The notes under the pieces were generated by a model. It ran no database searches, was not told where the DNA came from, and saw only the letters and a list, made by a program, of their open reading frames with translations. A DNA stretch of 64,000 bases, from contig JAHBTR010000008.1 in NCBI GenBank assembly GCA_019638475.1, positions 45,649 to 109,648 of the forward strand, read 5' to 3'. The position numbers and the translations under genes were made by a program. Source of the stretch: Chitinophagaceae bacterium. GTDB lineage: Bacteria; Bacteroidota; Bacteroidia; Chitinophagales; Chitinophagaceae. Below, piece by piece: positions 51,815 to 61,600 of the stretch. Each line of letters begins with the position of its first letter. Within the stretch, counting starts at the first letter, position 1.

Positions 51815-53068
51815 TTACGCTAACTCTATCAAAGTTATTTCAGGTAAAATACCTACCCTGCCAGGGTAGCCAATAAACCCAAAACCTCTATTGACATATA
51901 ATTTTTGATTATCTTCTTCATACAATCCTGCCCATTGTTTATACATCCATTGTACAGGACTCCATTTAAAATAAGGATTTTCTATACCAAACTGCATACC
52001 ATGTGTATGTCCTGCAAGCATTAAATCTATATCGGTATATTTTTTTCTTACTTCTGCATCCCAATGGCTGGGGTCGTGGCTCATTAAAATTTTAAAAGCA
52101 TATTTTTCTGCTCCTTTATACGCCTCTTTCATTTTACCATATTTAGGAAAATGTGCCTTAGCTCCCCAATTTTCTATACCTAATAAAGCAAAAGCATCAG
52201 TATCTTTTTCTATAACTACATGTTCATTCATTAATAAACGCCAACCCATTTGAGCATGAATTTGTTTTAGTTTTTCTACATTTTCTTGTTTGGCTTCTTC
52301 ACTTTTCCAAAATATATAATCGCCATAATCATGATTACCTAAAATGCTATATACACCATAAGGAGCTTTTAGTTTGCTAAAAATATCTATATACTCTAAC
52401 ATTTCTTCATGTCTGTCATTAACCAAATCTCCTGTAAATAATATCATATCTGGCTGTTGTTCTAATATCATTTTTATTCCTTTTTCTACTGCTTTTTTAT
52501 TCTGAAAACTACCACTATGAATATCACTTATTTGAATTATTTTAAAACCCTTAAATGCAGTTGGTAAATTATTGAATGATAAGGCTACTTTTCTTAACTG
52601 ATAATGATACTTATTGCTAAAACCATACAATAAAGTACCAAAAAAAGCAGCACCTGCACCTATGCCTAACCAACTTAAAAACACACTTCTTGAAATATTA
52701 TTTTCAGCAGCTATTTTAGCTGTTACTGTTGTTGTGTTTGATTGAAATTTATTGGTTATCCAAACTATTACTCTTCTTATATCATCTATAAAAAAGAAAA
52801 TAACAGCAATAATTTTTGCAATAAAAATGCCTACTAATATGGCAAAAACATAATTACGAAAAAATACAGATGTTTGCAATGATGGGTTATAAGGTATAGA
52901 CAATAAAAATACAATAGTACCAATACTAATGAGCCAGTAAATACTAAATATCCATACTCTTGCTTTTATAAAATGATTGAAAGTAATTGTTCTGATAGCT
53001 TGAAAAACATATAAATCTAATAACAACATTATTCCTGCCACCAACCATAAAGTATTTGAGTTTCTCAT
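51815..53068 (-). CDS. Membrane-anchored metallophosphoesterase
   Basis: This 417-residue protein has four N-terminal hydrophobic segments and then a calcineurin-like phosphoesterase domain. The metal site motifs are QISDIHSGS, FTGDLVNDRHE, ILGNHDYG, LMSHDPSHWD and GHTHGMQFG, all intact. Members of this YkuE-like group hydrolyse phosphoesters, sometimes UDP-diacylglucosamine or lipids; the substrate here is unknown. Confidence 0.87.
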   Translation of the reverse strand: MRNSNTLWLVAGIMLLLDLYVFQAIRTITFNHFIKARVWIFSIYWLISIGTIVFLLSIPYNPSLQTSVFFRNYVFAILVGIFIAKIIAVIFFFIDDIRRVIVWITNKFQSNTTTVTAKIAAENNISRSVFLSWLGIGAGAAFFGTLLYGFSNKYHYQLRKVALSFNNLPTAFKGFKIIQISDIHSGSFQNKKAVEKGIKMILEQQPDMILFTGDLVNDRHEEMLEYIDIFSKLKAPYGVYSILGNHDYGDYIFWKSEEAKQENVEKLKQIHAQMGWRLLMNEHVVIEKDTDAFALLGIENWGAKAHFPKYGKMKEAYKGAEKYAFKILMSHDPSHWDAEVRKKYTDIDLMLAGHTHGMQFGIENPYFKWSPVQWMYKQWAGLYEEDNQKLYVNRGFGFIGYPGRVGILPEITLIELA

Positions 53069-53165
53069 AGTGCAAATAAAAAACTTTCTGAGTAAAATAT
53101 TTTTTTGCCAATATTTTTAACAATAAATGCTGAAATTTGTATTTCTATTTTAAAATATACCAACT

Positions 53166-53846
53166 ATGAAACTTACTTATTACGGGCAATCTTGTTTTTT
53201 AGTAGAAATAAAAGGGAAGAAAATTTTGTTTGACCCCTTTATTACTTACAATGAATTAGCAAAAAATATTGATGTTAATAGTATAGAAGCTGATGTTATT
53301 TTTTTAAGTCATGGTCATGCAGACCATATAGCAGATTGTGTAAGCATTGCACAAAGAACTTCTGCAAAAGTGGTATGTAATTATGAAATTCATGAATGGT
53401 TAAATAAGCAAGGCGTAAGCAATACACACCCCATGAATACAGGAGGAAAATGGGCATTTGATTTTGGTACTGTAAAATGTGTAGTAGCACAGCATAGTAG
53501 TAGTTTGCCAGATGGAAGCTATGGAGGAAATCCTATGGGTTTTGTTTTTTTGACAGAGGATAAAAATTTTTATTATAGTGGCGATACTGCCCTTACTTTA
53601 GATATGCAATTAATTACAGCATGGGCTATTTTAGACTTTGCAGTATTGCCTATTGGCGATAATTTTACAATGGATTATATTGATGCAGAAAAAGCTGCTG
53701 ATTTTGTAGATGTGAATGTAGTAATTGGTGTTCATTACGATACTTTTGATTATATAAAGATTGATAAAACAGCAGCCCAACAACACTTTACCTCAAGAGG
53801 TAAAACATTATTGCTACCAGCTATTGGCGAAAGTATAGAGGTTTAA
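53166..53846 (+). CDS. Metal-dependent hydrolase, UPF0173 family
   Basis: This 226-residue metallo-beta-lactamase-fold protein has the HxHxDH motif SHGHADHIAD (H49, H51, D53, H54). Other ligands are in AQHSSSLPDG, YYSGDTALTLDM and GVHYDTFDYI. The UPF0173 (YtkL) family is widespread and its natural substrate is unknown. Confidence 0.9.
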   Translation: MKLTYYGQSCFLVEIKGKKILFDPFITYNELAKNIDVNSIEADVIFLSHGHADHIADCVSIAQRTSAKVVCNYEIHEWLNKQGVSNTHPMNTGGKWAFDFGTVKCVVAQHSSSLPDGSYGGNPMGFVFLTEDKNFYYSGDTALTLDMQLITAWAILDFAVLPIGDNFTMDYIDAEKAADFVDVNVVIGVHYDTFDYIKIDKTAAQQHFTSRGKTLLLPAIGESIEV

Positions 53847-53992
53847 AGAAGGAGTTTTTATTTCAGTATAAGACATTTAACAAAACGAAATCTGAGAGAA
53901 TAACCACCACTTTATTAATCAATATTTCCCTCCTAAAAGAAAGAAAATTATTAGCACTAATACAAGAAAACATTCAAATCCATTATCTTGCA

Positions 53993-54988
53993 ATGGTGAA
54001 TTATTTTCAGCTTTGTAGTTATGCTTTTGATTATGGCTTGAGTGCTTATAAGCAACTCAGCTTTATGAGAGGTTATCTGAAACCTATGGTAGATAAGCAT
54101 TGTACTGCACTTAATTATCCTCTGTCTGAAAAAGAAAAAAAGAAAGTTGGGTTTTATTACCCATTATTCAATCATATAGTTAATTGTGAAAATTATTTGT
54201 GTATTAAAGGAAGAAGATTAACGATTGATGAAACCAAAAGAATGGCTATCATTTCTGCTATGGCTACACTGCATGATGATTTGATAGATGAAGAAAATTG
54301 GGATAAAGAAACGTATAGCAAAGTTTTAGACAGAACCTTACCATCAAATTTGCAAACACCTAAAGTAAAATTAATTTTTGCATTAGAAGATGAATTGCAC
54401 AAAATATGGCAGCCAACCAATGCTTATATCAATGCTTTAAAAATAGCTACAGACTGGCAAATTATTTCTTCTAAACAATTAGATAAAAATATTTCGCTGC
54501 AAGAAACATTGTATATATCAGAAAATAAATGTGGCAACAGCTCTTTGCTTTGGGCAAGTGTAATGAGTGAAGATTGGCTGCAAGAAGATGATGCTTTTAT
54601 TTTTCAAAGTGGTTTTGTAGGGCAAATTGTAAATGATTTGTTTGATGCTTTTAAAGACAGAGAAGATGGTGTTTATACCATTGTAAGAAAAGCAGCAAGC
54701 ATAGCTCAGGCGAAAGAAATATTTTTGAGGGAGTGTACTAAACTGCATCAACTTATTTTGCAATGCAATGTGCCACATATAAGAAAAGTAAGAACTATTA
54801 GAAGAATGGCTTGTGTACATGCTTTTGCATTGGTAGCTTTAGAGCATTTACAAAACACAGAAAACAAATATGGAAAACCAATGCAATGGGAAAAGCCTTT
54901 AAGAAAAGAATTGGTAACTGATTTGGCTTTTTGGAGCAATAAATTTAAACTGCTACAATATGCTTGTTCATTGGCAGAATTAAGATAA
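53993..54988 (+). CDS. Class I isoprenoid-synthase-like protein
   Basis: This 331-residue helical protein has two motifs of class I terpene/prenyl synthases. One is DDLIDEE (D95, D96, D99, E100; the Asp-rich DDxxD) on an early helix. The other is NDLFDAFKDREDG from N214, which lines up residue for residue with the NDxxSxxKExxxG metal-binding motif; S and E are replaced by D. No neighbour helps define a substrate, and the rest of the protein does not match a synthase I know. It could make or cyclise a prenyl diphosphate or be a divergent, perhaps regulatory, member. The start at 53993 is the first ATG. Confidence 0.65.
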   Translation: MVNYFQLCSYAFDYGLSAYKQLSFMRGYLKPMVDKHCTALNYPLSEKEKKKVGFYYPLFNHIVNCENYLCIKGRRLTIDETKRMAIISAMATLHDDLIDEENWDKETYSKVLDRTLPSNLQTPKVKLIFALEDELHKIWQPTNAYINALKIATDWQIISSKQLDKNISLQETLYISENKCGNSSLLWASVMSEDWLQEDDAFIFQSGFVGQIVNDLFDAFKDREDGVYTIVRKAASIAQAKEIFLRECTKLHQLILQCNVPHIRKVRTIRRMACVHAFALVALEHLQNTENKYGKPMQWEKPLRKELVTDLAFWSNKFKLLQYACSLAELR

Positions 54989-54992
54989 GAGA

Positions 54993-55496
54993 TTATTGCA
55001 AATGCTTTGCTATAAAATTTTCTAATGCTGTACCATGTAAATTAATAGCTATTATTTTTCCTGCTTCATCTACAATTACATTATAGGGCAAACCTTCAAT
55101 AGCATAATCAGTAGCAACTTTACTTCGCCAAAATTTTAAATCGCTTATTTGTAGCCAATGAATGTCCAAACGTTGAATAGCATTTACCCAATCTTCTTCA
55201 CTCTTATCTAACGAAACACCCAAAATTTCAAACTTATTTTCTTTTACTGCTTGAGCATGTTTTTCATATATAGTTTTTAGCTCTGGCTGTTCTTTTACAC
55301 AAGGGGCACACCACGAAGCCCAAAAATCTATTAATACTAATTTTCCTTTTAAGGAAGAAAGTTGCATCATTTTTCCATTAGGTGTAGGTAAAGCAATTTC
55401 AGGAGCTATTTGCCCTATTTGAATTATTTGCTCTTGAGCAAAAAGCTGAACAGAAAAAAATACAATGAATAAACAACTAATTATTTTTTTCATCAT
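54993..55496 (-). CDS. Secreted TlpA-like thiol-disulfide protein
   Basis: This 167-residue protein has a signal peptide (IISCLFIVFFSVQLFAQ) and a thioredoxin-like domain with DFWASWCAPCVKEQP (C63, C66). PYNVIVDEAGKI carries the cis-proline region. It acts on extracytoplasmic thiols. Its ATG overlaps the stop of the rhodanese-like gene by one base (TAATG), so translation is coupled and the two proteins probably work together. Confidence 0.85.
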   Translation of the reverse strand: MMKKIISCLFIVFFSVQLFAQEQIIQIGQIAPEIALPTPNGKMMQLSSLKGKLVLIDFWASWCAPCVKEQPELKTIYEKHAQAVKENKFEILGVSLDKSEEDWVNAIQRLDIHWLQISDLKFWRSKVATDYAIEGLPYNVIVDEAGKIIAINLHGTALENFIAKHLQ

Positions 55497-55930
55497 TAAT
55501 CGTTCATAGGATAGTTTTTATCTATCCAATTGGTTTTAATATTATTGGATAAGTTCAATAGCTTTGCATTTTTAAACCCCATTTCTTTTAATGCTTTAAA
55601 TGCTGGTCTTACATTTGGACATCTATCAAAAGGGCAACAACCACAATAAATGACTACCTCTTTATCTTTACTTACATTTTTTAATTGCTCTTTTAATTTT
55701 TTAATGTTCGCTGCATTTTCTCCTGCACCAATATTTATAGAACCTTTAATAATAGCATCAGGTCCTATACAATAAATCAACATATTTTTAGTTTGGTTTT
55801 GATTTATTTTTTTAGCCAGAATAGCAGGGTCTAATAATTGCTGACTGTTCCAAGGTTCTTGTTTTGTTTGTGCTAATAATACATTACTCATTATAAGTAA
55901 TGAAAAAATAGATAGCATAATTCGTTTCAT
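55496..55930 (-). CDS. Secreted rhodanese-like protein with Cys-rich active loop
   Basis: This 144-residue protein has a signal peptide (MKRIMLSIFSLLIMSNVLLAQ) and a rhodanese-like fold. The active-site loop VIYCGCCPFDRCPN has cysteines at 96, 98, 99 and 104. That is three more than the single catalytic Cys of ordinary rhodaneses. C96 is at the catalytic position. The extra cysteines could carry sulfur, bind metal, or be reduced by the coupled TlpA protein. Confidence 0.75.
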   Translation of the reverse strand: MKRIMLSIFSLLIMSNVLLAQTKQEPWNSQQLLDPAILAKKINQNQTKNMLIYCIGPDAIIKGSINIGAGENAANIKKLKEQLKNVSKDKEVVIYCGCCPFDRCPNVRPAFKALKEMGFKNAKLLNLSNNIKTNWIDKNYPMND

Positions 55931-55961
55931 GTTTTTATTGATTTTGTGAAAAAATAGATGT

Positions 55962-57158
55962 TTAATTTGTTTTACCTGGGTAAACTTGTAATGCTTTTTC
56001 TAAACAATCCATTGCTTTATTGATAGCATCACAATTTAATACATAAGCTAATCTAACTTCCTTTGTACCTAAACCTTTTGTACCATAAAAGCCAGTAGCT
56101 GGTGCAAGCATTACAGTTTCATTATTATATTCAAAGTGTTCTAATAACCATTGACAAAAAATATCGCAATCATCAATAGGTAATTTTGCCATAGCATAAA
56201 ATGCTCCACCAGGGTTGGGGCAAAAAACATCTTTCATAGCATTTAATCTTTTTACCAATAAATTTCTTCTTGATAAATATTCTGCTTTGGTAATATCAAA
56301 ATAATCTGCTGGTAAATCTATGGCAGCTTCTCCTGCTATTTGTTCTAAATAAGGACTACATAAACGCATTTGTGCAAACTTCATAGCAGTATTTAATAGT
56401 TGTTTGTTTTTAGTTACAAAAGCACCAATTCTTGCACCACAAGCACTATAACGTTTGCTAATAGTATCCATTAGCACTACATTATTTTCTATTCCTTTTA
56501 AATACATAGCACTAAATTGTTTGCCATCATATACAAACTCTCTATATGCTTCGTCAGAAAATAAATAAAGATTATGTTTTACAACTATTTCTTTCAACGC
56601 TAACATTTCTTTTTCGCTATAATTATAACCTGTTGGATTGTTTGGGTTACAAATAACAATAGCTTTTGTTTTGTTGGTAATTTTCTTTTCAAACTCTTCA
56701 ATTGGTGGCAATGCAAAACCATTGTCTATATGAGAAGTTACAGGCACTACATGAACACCAGCAGCTATTGCAAAGCCATTATAATTGGCATAAAAAGGTT
56801 CTGGAATAATTACTTCATCGCCTGGGTCTAAGCAAGCCATAAAACCAAAAAGAATGGCTTCACTACCACCAGTAGTGATGATTATTTCATTATAATCTAC
56901 ATTAATGCCTACACTATTATAGTAATTAGCTAATTTTTTTCTATAACTTTCTAAACCAGCACTATGGGTATATTCTAAAATAGTGAAGTCTGCCTTATGT
57001 ATAGCATCTCTCATTTGTTTAGGAGTTTCAATATCTGGCTGACCTATGTTTAAATGATAAACAGTTTTTCCTTTTTTCTTAGCAGCTTCTGCATAAGGAA
57101 CTAATTTTCTGATAGGGGAGGCTGGCATAGCATCTCCACGTTTGCTTATTTGTAACAT
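55962..57158 (-). CDS. PLP-dependent aminotransferase, class I/II
   Basis: This 398-residue fold-type I aminotransferase has MPASPIRKLVPYAEAAKKKGKTVYHLNIGQPDIETP at the N-terminus and GGSEAILFGF. The family motif VICNPNNPTGY and the PLP-lysine loop SKRYSACGARIGAF (around residue 236) follow. It resembles aspartate/aromatic aminotransferases of this phylum; the amino-acid preference cannot be read. It is on the same strand as the rhodanese-like gene. Confidence 0.9.
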   Translation of the reverse strand: MLQISKRGDAMPASPIRKLVPYAEAAKKKGKTVYHLNIGQPDIETPKQMRDAIHKADFTILEYTHSAGLESYRKKLANYYNSVGINVDYNEIIITTGGSEAILFGFMACLDPGDEVIIPEPFYANYNGFAIAAGVHVVPVTSHIDNGFALPPIEEFEKKITNKTKAIVICNPNNPTGYNYSEKEMLALKEIVVKHNLYLFSDEAYREFVYDGKQFSAMYLKGIENNVVLMDTISKRYSACGARIGAFVTKNKQLLNTAMKFAQMRLCSPYLEQIAGEAAIDLPADYFDITKAEYLSRRNLLVKRLNAMKDVFCPNPGGAFYAMAKLPIDDCDIFCQWLLEHFEYNNETVMLAPATGFYGTKGLGTKEVRLAYVLNCDAINKAMDCLEKALQVYPGKTN

Positions 57159-57216
57159 GTAGCAAATATATGTATGATATGTATCAGAGACGTATAATAC
57201 TTGATAAAGAAGAAAT

Positions 57217-57249
57217 AAAAAAACACTTCAATAAAATTTGAAGTGTTTT
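57217..57249 (-). terminator. Terminator after the first DUF1573 gene
   Basis: A 12-bp stem (AAAACACTTCAA 57220-57231, loop 6 nt, TTGAAGTGTTTT 57238-57249) is followed on the minus strand by a T-run (57217-57223 as A). Confidence 0.85.
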
Positions 57250-57271
57250 CGTATTGTTTGAAAAAATAGTT

Positions 57272-57667
57272 TTATCCTTTCTTAACTGGTTTTGTAGGTG
57301 CTTTTGCTTCTATTACTTCTCCTATAATATTTAAAACTGTTGGTTGTTTTTCATTAGCAAACTTTACAGTTACATCTTTTGTAAAAACACCCATACTTGC
57401 TGCATTATAAGTAACTTTAATAGTACCTTCTTTTCCTTTTGCAATAGGTTGTTTAGGATATTCTGGTGTAGTGCAACCACAACCAGCTACAGCACTTTCA
57501 ATAATTAAAGGTTTTTCTCCTTTGTTTACAAATTTGAAAATATAGGTTGCTGGTACATTGTGTTTAATTTTACCAAAATCATGTTTTACTGTTTTAAACT
57601 CTGCCGATGATTGTGCAAATACACCTAAACAACTAAATAGTAATGCAACTAATAATAATTTTTTCAT
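57272..57667 (-). CDS. DUF1573 secreted protein
   Basis: This 131-residue protein has a signal peptide (MKKLLLVALLFSCLGVFAQ) and an Ig-like DUF1573 fold. HDFGKIKHNVPATYIFKFVNKGEKPLII is followed by the conserved CGCTTPEYP (C63, C65). DUF1573 proteins are common in Bacteroidota, and their function is unknown. It is a tandem paralogue of the next gene upstream (57713-58195), 45 bp away. Confidence 0.88.
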   Translation of the reverse strand: MKKLLLVALLFSCLGVFAQSSAEFKTVKHDFGKIKHNVPATYIFKFVNKGEKPLIIESAVAGCGCTTPEYPKQPIAKGKEGTIKVTYNAASMGVFTKDVTVKFANEKQPTVLNIIGEVIEAKAPTKPVKKG

Positions 57668-57712
57668 TTTAAATATTTCTTTAGAATAATTTTTAATTAA
57701 ATAGAGTAATCA

Positions 57713-58195
57713 CTATTTACCACTTTTTTTCATTTTTTCAACTCCTTTATTAGCTGGGGCACTTTCTTCTGGAGTTTTGTAAGTTTCGCCTTTAAAAGTT
57801 ACAACTCTGCTCATGCCATCACTAAAATATAGTGTAACAGATTTTGAAAAATGACCTTGAGAATTTCCGTTAAAACCTAATGTTACAGTTGCAGATTCGT
57901 TTGGAGCAATTTTTTCTCCTTGTTGATATTTAGGCGTAGTGCAACCACAACTTACTTGTACTCTTTCTAAAGTTACAGGCTCTTTACTGATATTTTTTAT
58001 AGTTAAACTATACTCTGCAGATTTTCCAAATGGAATTTTTCCAAAATCATATTCTGCATTTTTAAATTCTAAAACCTTGTTAACATCTTTTGGTTGTTGT
58101 GTTTTTACTGTTTCTGCAGTAGTTTCAGTTTTTTGTTGTGCATAAGCCCCAAATGTGAAGAGCATTGCAGCCAAAATAAATGTACACTTTTTCAT
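57713..58195 (-). CDS. DUF1573 secreted protein, longer paralogue
   Basis: This 160-residue protein has a signal peptide ending YAQ and a Thr/Gln-rich linker. Its DUF1573 domain (YDFGKIPFGKSAEYSLTIKNISKEPVTLE) includes CGCTTPKYQ (C83, C85). Its C-terminus is basic (KKSGK). It pairs with the shorter copy downstream and shares its orientation. TAACTTTA (58242-58249 on the minus strand) is close to a -7 element. Confidence 0.88.
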   Translation of the reverse strand: MKKCTFILAAMLFTFGAYAQQKTETTAETVKTQQPKDVNKVLEFKNAEYDFGKIPFGKSAEYSLTIKNISKEPVTLERVQVSCGCTTPKYQQGEKIAPNESATVTLGFNGNSQGHFSKSVTLYFSDGMSRVVTFKGETYKTPEESAPANKGVEKMKKSGK

Positions 58196-58628
58196 ATTGT
58201 ATGCTTTTTGTTTTTAAATTTTTTAATTAAAAAATGAGGTGTAAAGTTATTATATTTTATTATTAACTTGTTTGCATACTGCTAATTTTATGCCAAAAAT
58301 TAATTTTTCTGGGCACTTATTTTCTCAATAATTCATTTTAAGAAATAAATATTAATAAATAATTCCTTATTTAATAATATGACATTTAATATTTTGGTTT
58401 ATTTATAAGTATATAGCCTTGATGGTTAAATAATACAATTTTACGTTATGTGGAATTTTTATACATTTGAACAATCAAGAATTGATGTATTGTGTAGGAA
58501 AATGAAATAGAAAATTTTGTGTAAATTATACTAAGAGCAATTAAAATATATCTATATTCACCCACCTTTTTTAAATAGAAGCCAAAATAAATTATCTGAA
58601 ACTCTCTTTTTTTTATAAATAACTTAGT
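58196..58628. other. Divergent A/T-rich gap upstream of the large secreted protein
   Basis: The 433 bp between two divergent genes contain no gene or repeat array. TACATTTG (58462-58469) matches a -7 element on the + strand and could serve the large gene with a 160-nt leader, but it has no clear -33. TAACTTTA (58242-58249) on the minus strand is a weak -7 candidate for the DUF1573 gene. Confidence 0.45.
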
Positions 58629-61600
58629 ATGAAAAAAACCTTACTTTTTATTTTTGGGTTATTTTTTATTCTTAAAAGTAGTATTGCCCAGTATTGTAAC
58701 TTAAATACAGGAGATGCTTCTTTTGAATGTATAACTAATGTAACATTTGCAGGAATAAATAATACCTCTAATTGTACAGATGGTACTCCTGTTGATTATA
58801 CATGGAAAATAGCCAATGTTAATCGTGGATTAACTTACAGTTTATCTGTTACAATACATGCTGATGGTAATGAGTATGTTTATGCTTTTATAGATTGGAA
58901 CAAAAATGGAGTTTTAGATGATGCTGGTGAAATATATACTATAGCTACTAATACTTCTTCTAATGGACCTCATTTAATAAATATTACAGTTCCTCTAACA
59001 GCAGCTCTTGGTAATACAAGAATGCGTATTATGAATGCATTTGATACTCCAACACCTAATCCATGTATGAATGCAGCTTATGGAGGAGAAGCAGAAGATT
59101 ATACAATAAATGTAGGTGTAGAACTTTCTTGTTTGCCTCCAACTAATATAGCTGCTACATCTGTTACTCCTACTTCTACTACAATAAGTTGGGATGAACC
59201 TTCTCCAACACCTAATAGTGGTTATCAATGGGAGTTGAGAACAAGTGGAGGTGCTGGTAGTGGACAAACAGGTTTGGTGCAAAGTGGTACTACTACAGAT
59301 TTAAACAAAAACTTTATAAACTTAACGGGCAATACTGCTTATACTTTTTATATACGTTCTAATTGTGGTAATAATGATTATAGCACTTGGTCATCTACTA
59401 CATTTACTACACTTTATCCTGGTCAAATAGGTTCTGGAAATAATAGTAGCAATAATAGTTTTCCTATTTATTCTAATTATGGATATAATTATTCTCAGCA
59501 AATTTATTTGGCAAGTGAATTAAATACTGCCTTAGGTTCAGGTAATATATATATAACCAAATTAAGGTTTAAACAATTAAGTGTAGGCAATCCAAATACT
59601 TATAATAATTGGCATGTTTATTTAGGCAATACTACTAAACAAGAATTTGCCAGTAATACAGATTGGGTTGATATTTCAGAGCTTTCACAAGTGTTTTCAG
59701 GTATTGTAACTTTTGCTGCTAATACATGGGTTGAAATAACATTTAATACCCCATTTATTTGGAATGGAACTGATAATATAGTAGTAGCTGTAGATGAAAA
59801 TACACCAAGTTATAGTTCTTCTTCTTTTGCAGTATTTGATGTTAATACCAATAGAGGTTTATTGTATTTTAGTGATGGAACTAATCCAAATCCTAATAAC
59901 CCACCTACTGCCAATTATGGTCCTAATGCCACTATTGCTCAAATACAGTTTGAGGCTTCTGCTTTACCAGCTTGTATTGCCCCAAATAATATAGCTTTAT
60001 CTTCTGTAGCAGCTACTAATGCAATAATAAGTTGGGATGCTGCAAACCCACAACCTGCAAGTGGGTATAATTGGGAGTTAAGAACTAATGGATTACCTGG
60101 TAGTGGACCTTCTGGTTTAAAACAAAGTAGTACTACTAATAACCTTTATGCTAATCCTCTCAATTTGAACCCTAATACTACCTATACATTTTATGTACGT
60201 TCTAATTGTGGCAATAATACTTATAGTAGTTGGACAATTGGCTTACAGTTTAAAACTCCTTGTAATGCTGTAAATATTCCTTATTCAGAAAATTTTGAAA
60301 CAGCCTTACCTCCAAATCTTCCTTTATGTACATCTAATCAAAATGCAGGAACTGGTAATAATTGGATTACTTCTATGGGTTCTCCTAATGCTCCTCCAGG
60401 AAGGGTATTACAATATTCATATAATGTTTCAGAACCAGCCAATGCATGGTTTTATACTGCACCACTTAATTTAACTGCTGGAGTTTCTTATAGGTTAATA
60501 TATAAATATAGTGTTACGAGTTCAGCATTTCCTGAAAAATTTAAAGTAACTTATGGTAAAAGTGCTATCGATACAGCAATGACAATACAATTAGCAGACC
60601 ATGTAAATATTACTAATACTACTCAGATAACTAATATAGTTGATTTTACACCATCAACAACCGATGTTTATTATATAGGGTTTAATGCCTATTCAAATGC
60701 AAACCAATATTTTATTTATATAGATGATATTAGTATAGATGTATCACCACCTTGTGTACTTCCATCAAATATAGCAGTTTCAACTATAACACCTACTACA
60801 GCTTTAATAAATTGGGATGCTGCAAACCCTATTCCTAATAATGGCTATCAATGGGAATTGAGAACAAGTGGAGTTGCAGGTAGTGGACCTGTGGGCTTAG
60901 CATATAATGGTATAACTTCAAATATACATATTGACTTTACAGGATTATCAGCCCTTACCACTTATAAATTTTATATACGTTCTTTATGCAATGTAGGCGA
61001 TACCAGTGATTGGTCAAATGGTGTAGAATTTACTACATCTGTAAATAGACCTTGGACGGAAGGTTTTATTACTCAAACATTTCCAGCAGGATGGACAAAT
61101 AGTTCTTCATGGGCAATAGGAAGTGTGAGAGGCGTAACAGGCAACCCTGGTAATACGATATACAAAAATTTATGGAGTGCAGTTCCTACAGGAGAGTTTA
61201 TAACTGTTCCTGTAGGTCCAATTGCTGCTGGAGATAGATTATCTTTTGATTATAAAATTGCCAACTATCAATCTCCTTACTTAGCACCTAATAGTTGGGG
61301 AAATTTTAAAGTATTATTATCTGCCAATAATGGTGCTTGGGTAGAGCTTGAAACTGTTAGTAGCACAGCAGCCATAAAATGGGAGAGTAAAGTATATGAT
61401 TTAGATATTTTTGCTGGGAAAACGATAAGAATAAAAATTGAAGCAACTCGTACAATAGGAGATTTTGATTTAGCTTTTGATAACTTTAAAATAGGGGCTG
61501 GTTGTCCTGCTCCAACAGCACAGCCAACTGCATTAATCTTAACTTCAAGTGCAACATCTGTTGCAGGTAGCTTTACACCAGCAAGCCCTACACCTTCTGG

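Noticed and set aside
58995..59282. Minus-strand open frame of 95 codons inside the large secreted gene
   Set aside because: It is antisense to a conserved GEVED/fibronectin region, rich in Ser, Cys and Thr from the reversed codons, with no promoter or recognisable domain.
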